DNA from: a virus
IMG/VR virus record: IMGVR_UViG_3300043410_001007
Coordinates: 39,930-103,929 of that record
Direction: 5' to 3' (one strand)
DNA length: 64,000 bases
A model generated the notes under the pieces. It saw only the letters and a program-made list of their open reading frames with translations. It was not told the DNA's origin and did not search any database. Shown here one piece after another: positions 12,001 through 17,764 of the stretch. Each line of letters begins with the position of its first letter. The first letter of the stretch is position 1. Made by a program: the position numbers and the translations under genes.

Positions 12001-12679
12001 TCAGCCAGGAATGGCAGTTGGCCAGACAGTTGTGTGTAGCGCAATCGCTTACGCTATTCGTGAGGGTACTACCATATCCAATATTGAAGAGGCAACACCT
12101 AGTAAACCATCCAATGCTAAGATTATTACCATGTACAACAAGACTGGCTGGCCTCTACTCAAGGATATCCCTCGAGGAACAGCAATCCAATACGGTACTA
12201 CAATGCCAGTACTAGCGCCTAATGCTAAGTTCGCTAAGCCTGGGGAGAAGATCCAGTTCAGAAGATACAACAAAGCGAATGATGACTGGTCTACTAAAAT
12301 CAAATATTACGTAGCATCGGTTGGATCGTATTTGGACGTCTTTACAGTGGTAGAAAGCAAGGTCAACCCCGATAATCCACAACAATGGACCATCAAGATT
12401 GCTGAGCCAGTTACTATTCCTAGTGACGCCCGCGCAGAAATCGCAATCAGCGAATTCACAGTCACAGACATCGTAGATAACGGCGATACTACATACGCAG
12501 TGACAGTAGAAACTTACACTGATTGTGTTGATGGCTCAGGAGCAACCGCGGCAGCAACGCCGCTAATTACCGGAGGCTCAGTAACATACGCAACTGCTAC
12601 ATACAAGGTGATGGACAAGCCGCTACAACTTGATAATAGTAGCATTGCTGGTGGATTCTTGAATTACACGGCAAAATAA
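2..12679 (+). CDS. Giant virion structural protein (5' end outside window)
   Basis: The frame is open from base 2 to TAA at 12677-12679, so at least 4,225 residues are visible and the true start lies to the left. The GTG at 107 has no ribosome binding site and lies in the middle of the frame, so I do not take it as the start. From left to right I see four FG-GAP/integrin-like beta-propeller blades (about 330-445, 1735-1845, 2210-2410, 2525-2610; key words VGAP, TGAP, VSAP, VGSP followed by an aromatic GxxY strand). Next comes a module typical of T4-like marine phage structural proteins (about 3520-4320, with RPRQ and NEVKPF). Short W...Y..GD.V.Y.G..Y carbohydrate-binding-like modules occur near 1050-1195, 5706-5980 and 10030-10170. 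Beta repeats of roughly 75 residues run at 6340-7430. Late-type tail or baseplate-associated virion protein is inferred; sugar binding at the cell surface is a further inference. Confidence 0.85.
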   Translation, partial: VGQPAEKTSFLATVSGGTNTGTGTVTQEYTTIDTKVDLTDPRLQDDLSAVTLFDGFLPNDFAISQDNQWLYVSNKNTNEVKVFINEVGKFKPVSKYKAENSFTNGAITAGWGTTIDTPRDGSKLIVGAPEETVDGSDNAGATYIYARLTENFLQSDRALKIVPYQTYSIEDMGDVDATSLEGWFDLGAGVQFRARITKDDGYIDNTAWKSGTIMTVGDATYGIKDTTGASSIIRIGSYLSGYDPAHSVGDTQDRIVAGTTVVGQFDSYETDTLTAFCDGANGSSEITFAARSTPAAVSVGQIVCVTTRNSTTPFAINHVSKADYEDSTKNSEVSKIQPDTYVAYIKNNVDYHTVSLFDGTSHSTGSLTKGSDGKIYKAKNTTTMDPVTDTTFVNWSQVKVTVGLTRKLTGQLASANNEVSFRAAGRTGRYIVSEAHNFSGAQVNHIAGSVVTAISKDVPFVARGYGSIVKRINGVLSSVDKTGTVSLRKDFIINDVVPNNKVIVYIDNKLVPLYTIGYRNGRNYRSYNYKITVNTLLNQTKVSFTKTPPIGSVVVIDFGKLILQQRTQSAAPRVGAQYGHSVATNNWGAEVFTGAPYEISDINSKHNIEGAVYRWTNVGQRYNNIVGDLKNLVPNNAGTYDVDANIYIDGFLVNIKFTGEASKASVAERIAKIIDTTEPTNVIASSNGTTFTIYNGIPGTTNDQVDITGDLDKIGITPYIKTQTIVDTINYSTTAAFGYTIAVNKELNSTRDALIVSAPYTNVLAETTFDFIDDLRDDDTIYDNGGTTFVDRFTSIGGVYEYDYLASDTETPTNPGIYTFGQYVNHVPSETAALRANTPRYGQSLNFNDGTITVGSPLWYRDGTGRVSQFTTTTYESCWYVDKAPLPKVDVNKLVTVAIYDTNDGTALSSLDYIDPAQGKHLAAVNTNLDFIGATDPASYTTGIIWNKKQVGKTWMDTTNFRLMNYNQPDLQYNARYFGQTFPGSTADIYTWIESDVEPMDYQGSGYVVSMDAYTAGVVFDRQSNTTQTKYYYWVKNYGDIPHGKTLAPTTIASYVLDPLNSGIQFLGALSTNSIALFNARESITENTSALHVGYSESDNDDVGHQDWLLIQTNNKDSFLPGVPLSIADAPSGLYLKYLTSFMGHEIDTETQLVRKALTVPDENLSILTRYGVSFRPRQTMFLDRELALKNYIDYANQVLASEPITETRGTFLLNKSGSDYDTADFWTVTDWWATGYSSSTKPSLEVDTYNTLLTIGSVDPVNADSTGIVTTLSDGLVARVKKNGQGLYETYRYTSSAGWSRINLENGTIAIKDTIYTQTSPIPSQEIYWIIRWLTEQVFVDDLSIENNNSLIMMFNFIQSDSPQGQNYLPWLNKTSLVDIQHTIRQLLPYKKFQIQSSTLINGYINEVKPFHVYVKEFSYKYTATETFEGDITDFDLPAKFRSSSATYVTPRLIQKQSESLGEYTSTDGIWSESEYANWFKYHGLSYTNDGVGVEESTVVPVTQVIVDITSSAASIYVESVAGLPVSGTVKINGEEIWYESVNRSTNSITGLVRTTGSTHASGSIVSLITKPVMVMETGRGYLAAPIVTAWYDTTDFPYGPTVTATFMTTMKNGGLTVVDVVEEGRGYPTTPELRVSMSSIVSTFTSGQVDTQVNQFSVGGHQFVNGDSVVFVTDSTDSNLALRNYGNYYVGALDGESFALYETYREAMASFTTTEPIVRGRAAGDNYHFYLSSPYDYSTPMFVTGDLVKLRTNVAGGTITDPSYNDAFEYYYAHVDESIDTTGATPHYALYDYVTFHTSHSDAMSGAHPVEFAPVGDPNAVRSNEFCIASRTQRVDDGRVTIGAKIDGTVGIAARLQAYHGNRQTRGIRTAMKFDRITYKTSVFNWESGVNRFQEMGWDVTTWSKGTAYSKGDLVVYNGQLYRASRDTIKRWEVSSASPNETISLWTPGTKYAVDKKVLYSTIIYKCTEATTDKPTDGDLEVFSLANFTEVASDDPLITAADRIVGFYRPTSDMPGSTYADLSQLMTGTTYPYQTIIDPEFTWGETYAFLPRNVDTEENTVTLNNIKPLLASYQEVVYGTYTTTANSITQYHMASQFTPAVTETNLVGNSLSVSGTQNLHKGMPIRFIGDMIQVYTNTIVNGTIVESVANAFYKDTTYFIANVDASNSSIQISYNQQLSQLSSISTTASRVYANGMITLDTAIGNYTDATIKFSGSSFGNVSANFYYIDSIDGTGKNVTLRTDVFSSGGQFVPPVSANIGANGISGNMKVTIDPYLPQKNASGYTTLVLGHHVGMIGVANANANITVTVDSTDGLYLNAPVKFGGNSIGNISNSSVYFISNVDVANSAINIVTIMGDTTAVPNVANATGTMTVRTGFPITTVTGISSGNYYVANTTTHIVGSTGNITVGTLGANAKVQFASGSVSGANVNKTTSYYITSANTTTNHITITDKLVGGTTITPSTSTLSNSTGPLYLVSDYYTQPVESSYITGDLLKMYYKDPADETIGFYFTNREANNVISLYASSDDAEAKTNSIAIHDGAYGYLVKPQTVVSAVGPLKYMIGDIVPMTFELSSPTLGFGLTPNKTYWARFISVTTVRLYRTRTDAQNEYNHLPLLKQIGGQMVIGSPIIVDVVQADGSTKIETVGYNEYDSIIVSDNNVTPDYNVAGKEFTWGFGPEELMAGVVSDGVNITVTTRAGSTWDPLATINGTVNARAISDKFGHTGFNMVRFDASANGTKVDWYLDAGDLDSNGHAKIKSSGFVGATTFVESTFTNPVTTPSGVKFASAVYFGDRVKNPVTVEVYAKTTTYGQVKLVEGTDYILDMANKVIHSVSNTYVSISLELVVYEFGNSSHLLRSTSDIYGLQTVGDHSEMMLDVPFALVDLPTIENYWLGASVFVNGVKLEYYDGVRPLFNYNAPMFSVIPQRPFDPKNDPYNPAKIVFNTLYTSSDFASFVLTTNVIGYYRVENASDTYKAPITDETAYSRGKIGVYVNGVLTTQDSDYKVSMITKGSKSALVTITFTSGVVAVGDNVKITYENGGASAPMMEMLGTPTPTTGAVQYDLTGFLGDNNYAPFSDLRVLFDNAASTQPNTFVTRCGVDLADGMSVVVVGDDTNKIIPGFPSSHAADIVTKTYYLRDVVYHSDNLWQDTFGTYTFRLATIPDGQPIVLSSGTDGTGQPRHLTFVVNNDNLIVEIDGTRINGIAPNTLKYGGIATPINNTVTLSYPAPVYSRATFSSSYLIVNINGVPYSAANNFDNIDPVSGASRHIQWYTNYDANNNLMAGSDATFNVDDTLADTGAFFDAGDPFDNQSIIDIVFAYDLTGSSGLISTDIITVEYNIVGNAWVSGQTYEVGDIVTYNGVIFRCYSDVTSATNPVTDYSHWSTISMSPPPVYVVEVNQDTAGTTGVNETSIGGTLTVYAPWLDNTHKVSVTSFGRTTQQYLKTQILSDITVTQVTNVIEITGQPTVVYTGPTLSLPGAAHGINIGDLVMINGTAVKDLDGGNYYAKPIDLSGTLGSTYTEEYTFQLFSDSGLVTPIDLANPGAFQPITTGKESYVQLLQTATNTASIAVNPAVINQSQFNLVDKQRLFVSFTKDSTVKGSTGRYYVQTSKFDIATLDYVDEEGTSQTVYTLILLQPVVPGNLITITSMVPTASPGENRLRMNAQWDTISSSAVVPFLFQQDPANQLYYTSVYREPEVSRTHITAVNSSDSITVANPYALVRIYNYTRNINEIGVLKTGEHYVLIEGITTDEIAQINITDSTGVKIEEFYWVNSGNSSSARIVFTFNPNSKLSIVVAVGNNLLIKGEQLQYRAVELDVNKTNYGQITGIRHARNTTIAADLQPYDIVQSIKEEDLMASSLYNKTWYSNTVTALVDTSGGDVSGTYTLQDSTLETSLVKVGDTLKFSSTSNDFSGIAYVYTGLQAIKSIVSDNGTYVNFAITAYGDTGCVITDRYYYDTGTSTWLYDRPSTGSQPAKFGETMVVSGNATDGYYMSVRVDQPGMAVGQTVVCSAIAYAIREGTTISNIEEATPSKPSNAKIITMYNKTGWPLLKDIPRGTAIQYGTTMPVLAPNAKFAKPGEKIQFRRYNKANDDWSTKIKYYVASVGSYLDVFTVVESKVNPDNPQQWTIKIAEPVTIPSDARAEIAISEFTVTDIVDNGDTTYAVTVETYTDCVDGSGATAAATPLITGGSVTYATATYKVMDKPLQLDNSSIAGGFLNYTAK

Positions 12680-12681
12680 GA

Positions 12682-12690
12682 GATAAATAC
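12682..12690 (+). promoter_or_regulatory. T4-type late promoter octamer
   Basis: GATAAATAC, with the octamer ending 4 bases before the ATG at 12694. With the usual T4 late spacing (start about 6 bases past the octamer) the transcript would begin at the start codon. Confidence 0.6.
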
Positions 12691-12693
12691 TCA

Positions 12694-12840
12694 ATGAACG
12701 CTAATACTAAATCAGAAACTCAGCAGGTAGAACAGAATTCTCGTGAAAATTTCGAGGATTCTGGCTTCCACTATTCAAGTTTTCTAAAAATTACTGACCC
12801 GGAAACAGGCCAAGTACTAGTACAGCAAAGAGCAGACTAA
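12694..12840 (+). CDS. Short virion-associated protein, paralogue of the next gene's N-terminus
   Basis: 48 residues, from ATG 12694 to TAA at 12838-12840. The C-terminal part (FLKITDPETGQVLVQQRAD) matches the N-terminal segment of the next protein (HIKIHDPQTGEVFVDKDNA) nearly position for position, so it looks like a truncated duplicate or a small family member carrying only the DPxTGxV hairpin. It lies between two virion genes, 14 bases after the giant gene and 13 bases before the next, and directly behind a late promoter octamer. No Shine-Dalgarno sequence precedes it. The function is unknown; a minor structural or assembly role is inferred from context only. Confidence 0.6.
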   Translation: MNANTKSETQQVEQNSRENFEDSGFHYSSFLKITDPETGQVLVQQRAD

Positions 12841-12853
12841 AAGGAATAATAAC

Positions 12854-13471
12854 GTGAAAAGCAACTTCGGATTCTCAGTACACGGACACATAAAAATACA
12901 TGACCCACAGACAGGGGAAGTATTCGTTGATAAAGATAACGCCATCAACTACGAGGCGATGAGTATTGCTGTTGCTAACGCCTTATCTAATAGAGGGACT
13001 GGTATGATTTACAAAATGGCACTCGGCAACGGCGCCTCAAGTATCGACAGTACTGGTCTAATTACCTATCTACCACCAAACGTAACAGGTACTAATGCTA
13101 GTCTGTACAATCAAACATACTCTAAGATTGTAGACGATACATTACTATCTAATACTGACCCAACACGTAACAAAATGAGTGTAAGTCATACTGCTGGTAA
13201 GACATATTCAGACATTCAAATTCAGTGCCTACTGGACTACGGTGAGCCTAGTGGTCAGTACGCTTTCGACAATGCGACTGATACTACTAGTGACTATGTA
13301 TTCGATGAACTAGGGCTACTATGCGACTACGGCGCAGACGGCGAAGGTAGTATTACTACTAAGTTGATTACTCACGTTGTGTTTCACCCCGTACAAAAAG
13401 CTCTAAACAGACAAATTCAAGTTGACTACACTATTCGTATTCAGTCAATTACTAACTTAGTCACGCTGTAA
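12854..13471 (+). CDS. Conserved T4-like virion structural protein
   Basis: 205 residues starting at GTG 12854, with AAGGA about 8 bases upstream. The N-terminus carries a DPxTGEVFVDKDNAINYE segment and then GMIYKMALGNG, a pattern I know from conserved structural proteins of T4-like cyanophages and pelagiphages. No enzymatic motif and no signal peptide are seen. It sits between the giant virion protein and the fibre genes and is probably co-transcribed with the 48-residue paralogue from the octamer at 12682. The exact place in the particle is not known. Confidence 0.7.
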   Translation: MKSNFGFSVHGHIKIHDPQTGEVFVDKDNAINYEAMSIAVANALSNRGTGMIYKMALGNGASSIDSTGLITYLPPNVTGTNASLYNQTYSKIVDDTLLSNTDPTRNKMSVSHTAGKTYSDIQIQCLLDYGEPSGQYAFDNATDTTSDYVFDELGLLCDYGADGEGSITTKLITHVVFHPVQKALNRQIQVDYTIRIQSITNLVTL

Positions 13472-13480
13472 GGATAGAAC

Positions 13481-16400
13481 ATGGCGAATTCTCAATACAC
13501 AATCTCATACAGCGGCGGTAATATTGCGGTACCAGTGGGTCAGGTAGACGGTAAATTACCATCTACATCAAATCTAGCATCTGCTACCTATGTATCTAAC
13601 ACTAGCACAACACTAACACTAGTAGGTCGTAACTTCAATGATCCAACATCGGTCAATGGTGTCCTTCACGGATATGGTTACTACTTCAATCAAAACTTTG
13701 TTACCTTATTAGAGAATAGTGCTAATACTACGGGTAATCTAGCAAATGCTAATATCTTACATGGTCAACTAGTGTTTGTTACACAAGATACTAACTATGT
13801 AGGTAACGTAAACAACAGACTATTTGTTAGTGGCGCTAACGGTATCAACAAATTTAGTAATCTGTACGCAAACGGCAACAGTGGGTCATACACTACTGGA
13901 CTAATCGAAGTATTCACTGAGGCTAACCCTGCTTCTAACTTACACGCAACTGTTGGCACTAACCCTGTCAACTTCTCAGACATCACAATCAGTCGTGCCA
14001 ATGGTAACACTACAATCAACTCTACAACTGCTAGTAATACAACTACTATCGCTAAGTTCTGGAATGATAGTTCAGTAACTGGCGCGGCAAAGTTCGGTCT
14101 AAACTTAGGTAATGGTGTGACACCGGTAGACATGTCTATGTTGAACGGCAACATCTCTGCTAACGGCAACATCTCTGCTACACAGGGCGGCTATCTACGA
14201 ACCAACTATCTTGGCGCAGAAACTGCTACAACTGCTAACATCAACATAGAAAGTAACGTAGTATCTTCTAATCTAAACATTACTGGCGCATGGAACATCA
14301 ATGCTACAAACTTTACAGGCACACTAAGCGCTAATAGCAACGCTCAACCCAACGTCACAACATTAGGCGATCTACTCTATGCAAACATCAACGGCGACTT
14401 ACGTGTATTTGATGCCGCAAATGCTAATAGTTATGTAAATGCTTATGCCAACGGTCAACTAGTAGTATCAAATACTGTTACTGCTACCAAGTTTATTGGT
14501 GATGGTAGTTTACTAACTAACATTAGTGCTAACGCTCTAACAGGAGCAACAGTAGATAACGCTAACTATGCCGCCTATGCTGGTAATGTAACCTTAGCGG
14601 CACAATCAAATATTACTTCACTAGGTACATTAACTAGTTTAACAGTTAGTGGCGACACAATACTTGGCAACATTGCTAACACGAGTGGTGACTTAACAGT
14701 TGGTAATAAACTAACAGTTGGTGGTAACTTAGTAATCAGTGGTAGTTTTGCCGCAACTAACTTGATTGCGGATATTATTACTGCTAACACGAGAGTTATT
14801 ACACCAACAGTATCTACTGGCGCAACAGTAGGTTCAGTTGGTAACATTAGCGGTCAATGGCGTCTAGCACAAGGCTCATCACTAAACTTATCTAGATTTT
14901 CTGATGACGCCAATAGTACTTCTGGTGATATTCAATTATTTGCGGCAAACATTTCTACTGGTCAGACCAGCGCCGGTAACGTTTTAGAAGGCTCTATTAC
15001 TGGTAGATGGACCGCGGCGAACGCCTGGACCTTCGAATCTAAACCAACATTCGTGTCTGGTGTTCTGTTTGATAATGCTACTAGTCTGTTACAGACAACT
15101 GGTTCAAACGTAAACATGTTTACTGCTAATGCTGATGCTATCAAAATTGGCCTGGCCGCAACATCTATTCAACTTGGTTCCGTAACTGGTAACTCTAATG
15201 TAGAACTTAGAAATGATGCCCTGGTGGGCAGAAACTTGTATGTAGCAAATGGCATTTTATTCAACGGTACAGATGCCAACGGCAACTCTACGGGCATCGC
15301 TAGAATAGCAAACACTGGTTCTAATACCGTGTACTTTGGCGGTGAAGCAGACACAATCAGCATCGGTAATACCGCTGGCAATACTACAATCAATCATAAT
15401 CTAATTGTGACTGGTGATGCCCAGATTAACGGTGGTGATTTAACGACAACTGCTACTACGTTCAACGCATTGAATGCTAATGCTACGACAATCAACTTTG
15501 CTGGCGATACAACTACCCTATCAGTTGGAGCATCTACAGGTAATACTACAATCAATCACAATCTAATTGTGACTGGTGACACACAGGTAAACGGTGGTGA
15601 TTTAACAACAACTGCTACTACATTTAATTTACTAAACGCAAATACTACTACTCTAAACATCGGCGCAGCCGCTACTCAGATAAATCTAGGTGTTTCTACG
15701 GGCAGAGCAAATGTAAACTCAAATACACTATCTGTGTACAATAATAACGACGGACAGGTATTAATTGGAGGAGATACTAATGGTGGTATCGAAATAGGAT
15801 TATCTGGCCGCTCAGCAACAGGAACACCGTTCATTGATTTTCATTCAAGTACAAATAGTTCGGACTATGATGTTCGATTAATTGCCAGCGGAGGTAATTC
15901 AACTGCTGGTAGCGGTAACCTATCGATCAATGCTGCAATCTTAACAATCACCGGCGGTCAAATCAATAATCTAACCGCGATTAACCCTGACGGTGACGGC
16001 GTAGCTATTCGTTACAGTGATAACAATCCTACAATCAACTCATACACTCATGGCGGTGGCTGGAGTATTGGCGCAGATGGTGACACACTTCAAGGATGGA
16101 CTCAGAGTAAATCAATCAATGCTGACGGCGGCATGATTAACTCATCTGGTGGTTACTATGTTGGAACATTAGATTTTGGAGCAGATAGCGGCGCACACAC
16201 GACAACTCAAGTAATCACAGGCTCAGGAGCAGTGCTAGCTACATCAGTAAGTATTGGTGGACCAACATCTACGCCAGCAACTGGCGAACTGTATGCCACC
16301 GGCAACATCATTGCCTTCTCCGCATCTGATGAAAGTCTAAAGACAAATATTGTTGACATCAGTGGCGCTCTACCTATGGTAAGAGCAATCGGTGGACAAA

Positions 16401-16660
16401 CATTCGAATGGACAGACGAAGCCCTATCAGGTAAAGAAATTGACGGATATCTAGTTCGCAAAGAAGACTTCGGACACATTGCTCAGCGTGTATTAAAACA
16501 ATTCCCACTGGCAGTTCGTAAGAGACCAGATGGCATATTGACTATCGATTACGAAAAATTATCAGCATTATCTTTTGCGGCAATCGATGAGTTAGCAGAA
16601 CAAGTGGACGAGTTAAAAGTAATTGTACAAACTCTAATTGATAAATTGGAAAATAAATGA
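13481..16660 (+). CDS. Tail fibre protein with C-terminal S74 chaperone domain
   Basis: 1,059 residues, ATG 13481 after AAGGA. The body is low-complexity beta-repeat sequence rich in Asn, Thr, Ala and Gly (recurring T(S)LGTLTSL, GNTTI and NANAT units), as in trimeric beta-helical fibres. The last about 110 residues form a peptidase S74 (chaperone of endosialidase) domain: SASDESLKTNI, then FGHIAQRV, and a terminal coiled coil (IDELAEQVDELKVIVQTL). In that family the domain helps the fibre trimerise and is then cut off by an autocatalytic step at the Ser before DE. Two internal repeats, an 18-bp tandem and a 162-bp near-tandem, show recent growth. It overlaps the next gene by 4 bases. Confidence 0.85.
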   Translation: MANSQYTISYSGGNIAVPVGQVDGKLPSTSNLASATYVSNTSTTLTLVGRNFNDPTSVNGVLHGYGYYFNQNFVTLLENSANTTGNLANANILHGQLVFVTQDTNYVGNVNNRLFVSGANGINKFSNLYANGNSGSYTTGLIEVFTEANPASNLHATVGTNPVNFSDITISRANGNTTINSTTASNTTTIAKFWNDSSVTGAAKFGLNLGNGVTPVDMSMLNGNISANGNISATQGGYLRTNYLGAETATTANINIESNVVSSNLNITGAWNINATNFTGTLSANSNAQPNVTTLGDLLYANINGDLRVFDAANANSYVNAYANGQLVVSNTVTATKFIGDGSLLTNISANALTGATVDNANYAAYAGNVTLAAQSNITSLGTLTSLTVSGDTILGNIANTSGDLTVGNKLTVGGNLVISGSFAATNLIADIITANTRVITPTVSTGATVGSVGNISGQWRLAQGSSLNLSRFSDDANSTSGDIQLFAANISTGQTSAGNVLEGSITGRWTAANAWTFESKPTFVSGVLFDNATSLLQTTGSNVNMFTANADAIKIGLAATSIQLGSVTGNSNVELRNDALVGRNLYVANGILFNGTDANGNSTGIARIANTGSNTVYFGGEADTISIGNTAGNTTINHNLIVTGDAQINGGDLTTTATTFNALNANATTINFAGDTTTLSVGASTGNTTINHNLIVTGDTQVNGGDLTTTATTFNLLNANTTTLNIGAAATQINLGVSTGRANVNSNTLSVYNNNDGQVLIGGDTNGGIEIGLSGRSATGTPFIDFHSSTNSSDYDVRLIASGGNSTAGSGNLSINAAILTITGGQINNLTAINPDGDGVAIRYSDNNPTINSYTHGGGWSIGADGDTLQGWTQSKSINADGGMINSSGGYYVGTLDFGADSGAHTTTQVITGSGAVLATSVSIGGPTSTPATGELYATGNIIAFSASDESLKTNIVDISGALPMVRAIGGQTFEWTDEALSGKEIDGYLVRKEDFGHIAQRVLKQFPLAVRKRPDGILTIDYEKLSALSFAAIDELAEQVDELKVIVQTLIDKLENK
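14144..14179 (+). repeat. Exact 18-bp tandem duplication in fibre gene
   Basis: AACGGCAACATCTCTGCT occurs twice head to tail (14144-14161 and 14162-14179), adding one NGNISA unit in frame. Confidence 0.9.
15377..15640 (+). repeat. 162-bp direct repeat in fibre gene (54-residue unit)
   Basis: The unit starting at 15377 is repeated at 15539. Both copies encode GNTTINHNLIVTGD, then NGGDLTTTATTFN. The first about 88 bases of each copy differ at only a few positions. The period is 162 bp (54 codons), which keeps the frame. Confidence 0.85.
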
Positions 16661-17319
16661 CATTACAAGCAAATGGACCAATAAGTGCCAGAGATATTAA
16701 TATTGAATTAGGCTTATCAGGAACAACTACGTTTGCCTTGGGTAGCTCTGCTAGTAGAACACTAGCTGGAGTATCAACTGGGCCAATTGCTATGGGTCAT
16801 TTTTATGGCAAAAGTAGTGTTATTACCGGTACATTAACTTACACTGGCAGAACAATAACAACAAAAGGCTACAACGGCGCATGGGGCACTAATCCAATTG
16901 ATGGCGGCGGCGGTTGGCCATACTGCGCATGGGGTGTGGGTCAGGGAGCAGGTTCTAATGGTACTACTTATTACCCATACATAACCCCTTCTGGAACAGG
17001 TCAAAAATTTTGGTACACCTACGGATGTGATAATAGCGGCTCTGTTGGCGTTGCTACAACTACAGACAAATCAGCAGATCCAACAACACTTACATACACG
17101 GATTTGGGTACTTCTGGAGGATTCCCAGGCACTAATAACTGGACAGATACTGGACTGACTATTAATCAGAGTACTATCTTGTGGTTCAAAGTCTATTACA
17201 ACGATGCCGGTGGCGATTGGGGATTTACTTTTGCTGTATCAAATACAAACAGTTCTGCTGGCATCGTGATTACTAGTCTTAGTTTCAACTCAAGCGGATA
17301 TCCAACATACACTAGATAA
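16657..17319 (+). CDS. Tail fibre tip / adhesin-like protein
   Basis: 220 residues; ATG 16657 overlaps the TGA of the fibre gene (ATGA), which suggests coupled translation. The N-terminus has the pattern GPISARDINIELGLS followed by a short spacer and GHFYGKS, a module seen at the start or middle of many phage tail and receptor-binding proteins. The rest is Gly, Thr, Trp and aromatic rich with a glycine run near 16905-16915, and has no enzymatic motif. A receptor-binding or fibre-accessory role is inferred from the module and from its position after a fibre with an S74 domain. Confidence 0.65.
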   Translation: MTLQANGPISARDINIELGLSGTTTFALGSSASRTLAGVSTGPIAMGHFYGKSSVITGTLTYTGRTITTKGYNGAWGTNPIDGGGGWPYCAWGVGQGAGSNGTTYYPYITPSGTGQKFWYTYGCDNSGSVGVATTTDKSADPTTLTYTDLGTSGGFPGTNNWTDTGLTINQSTILWFKVYYNDAGGDWGFTFAVSNTNSSAGIVITSLSFNSSGYPTYTR

Positions 17320-17330
17320 GGATTACAATA

Positions 17331-17738
17331 ATGACACAACAATATTACACAGCCTCTGGCGCAGACCTAGCAGAATACTACTCAAGTGAACTAGATGTAC
17401 TACCAGGTACAGTAGTAGAATTTGGCGGCGCCCAGGAAATACAGTTGTGCGACACTCGTAACAGCACACGAATTGCTGGCGTTGTTTCTACTGATCCAGC
17501 TTATGTAATGAATGAAAAGACGGGACAGACCTATCCACGAATTCTAGTGGCGTTGATCGGTCGTGTGCCATGTAAAGTTTATGGAACCTGCTCTAAGGGA
17601 GACATGATGGTCAGTGCTGGCGGCGGTTACGCTATGACAAACAACTCGCCATCTATTGGTACAGTTATCGGTAAAGCGCTAGAGGACAAGACTACACCTG
17701 GTATCGGCACAATTGAAATTGTGGTCGGTAAACAGTGA
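17331..17738 (+). CDS. Stand-alone DLAEYY-type tail fibre domain (Peptidase_G2-like)
   Basis: 135 residues, ATG 17331 after AAGGA. ADLAEYYSSE, then IAGVVSTDPAYVMN and LIGRVPCKV are hallmarks of the C-terminal tail-fibre domain that Pfam groups near Peptidase_G2 (intramolecular chaperone, autoproteolytic). The same domain ends the next protein (ADLAERHHSD, VLGVVSDQYAYLMN, YLGRVPVRV). Here it is a separate small protein following two fibre genes, so it may act in trans as a fibre chaperone or form a fibre tip. That role is an inference. Confidence 0.6.
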   Translation: MTQQYYTASGADLAEYYSSELDVLPGTVVEFGGAQEIQLCDTRNSTRIAGVVSTDPAYVMNEKTGQTYPRILVALIGRVPCKVYGTCSKGDMMVSAGGGYAMTNNSPSIGTVIGKALEDKTTPGIGTIEIVVGKQ

Positions 17739-17745
17739 TAAATAC
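17737..17745 (+). promoter_or_regulatory. T4-type late promoter octamer
   Basis: GATAAATAC overlapping the TGA stop of the preceding gene, 20 bases before ATG 17765. The short leader contains AAGGA. Confidence 0.65.
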
Positions 17746-17764
17746 AACAAATAAGGACAAATAA

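Noticed and set aside
13795-16479. Several minus-strand ORFs opposite fibre genes
   Set aside because: They are by-products of repeat-rich sequence read backwards; no start signals or domains.
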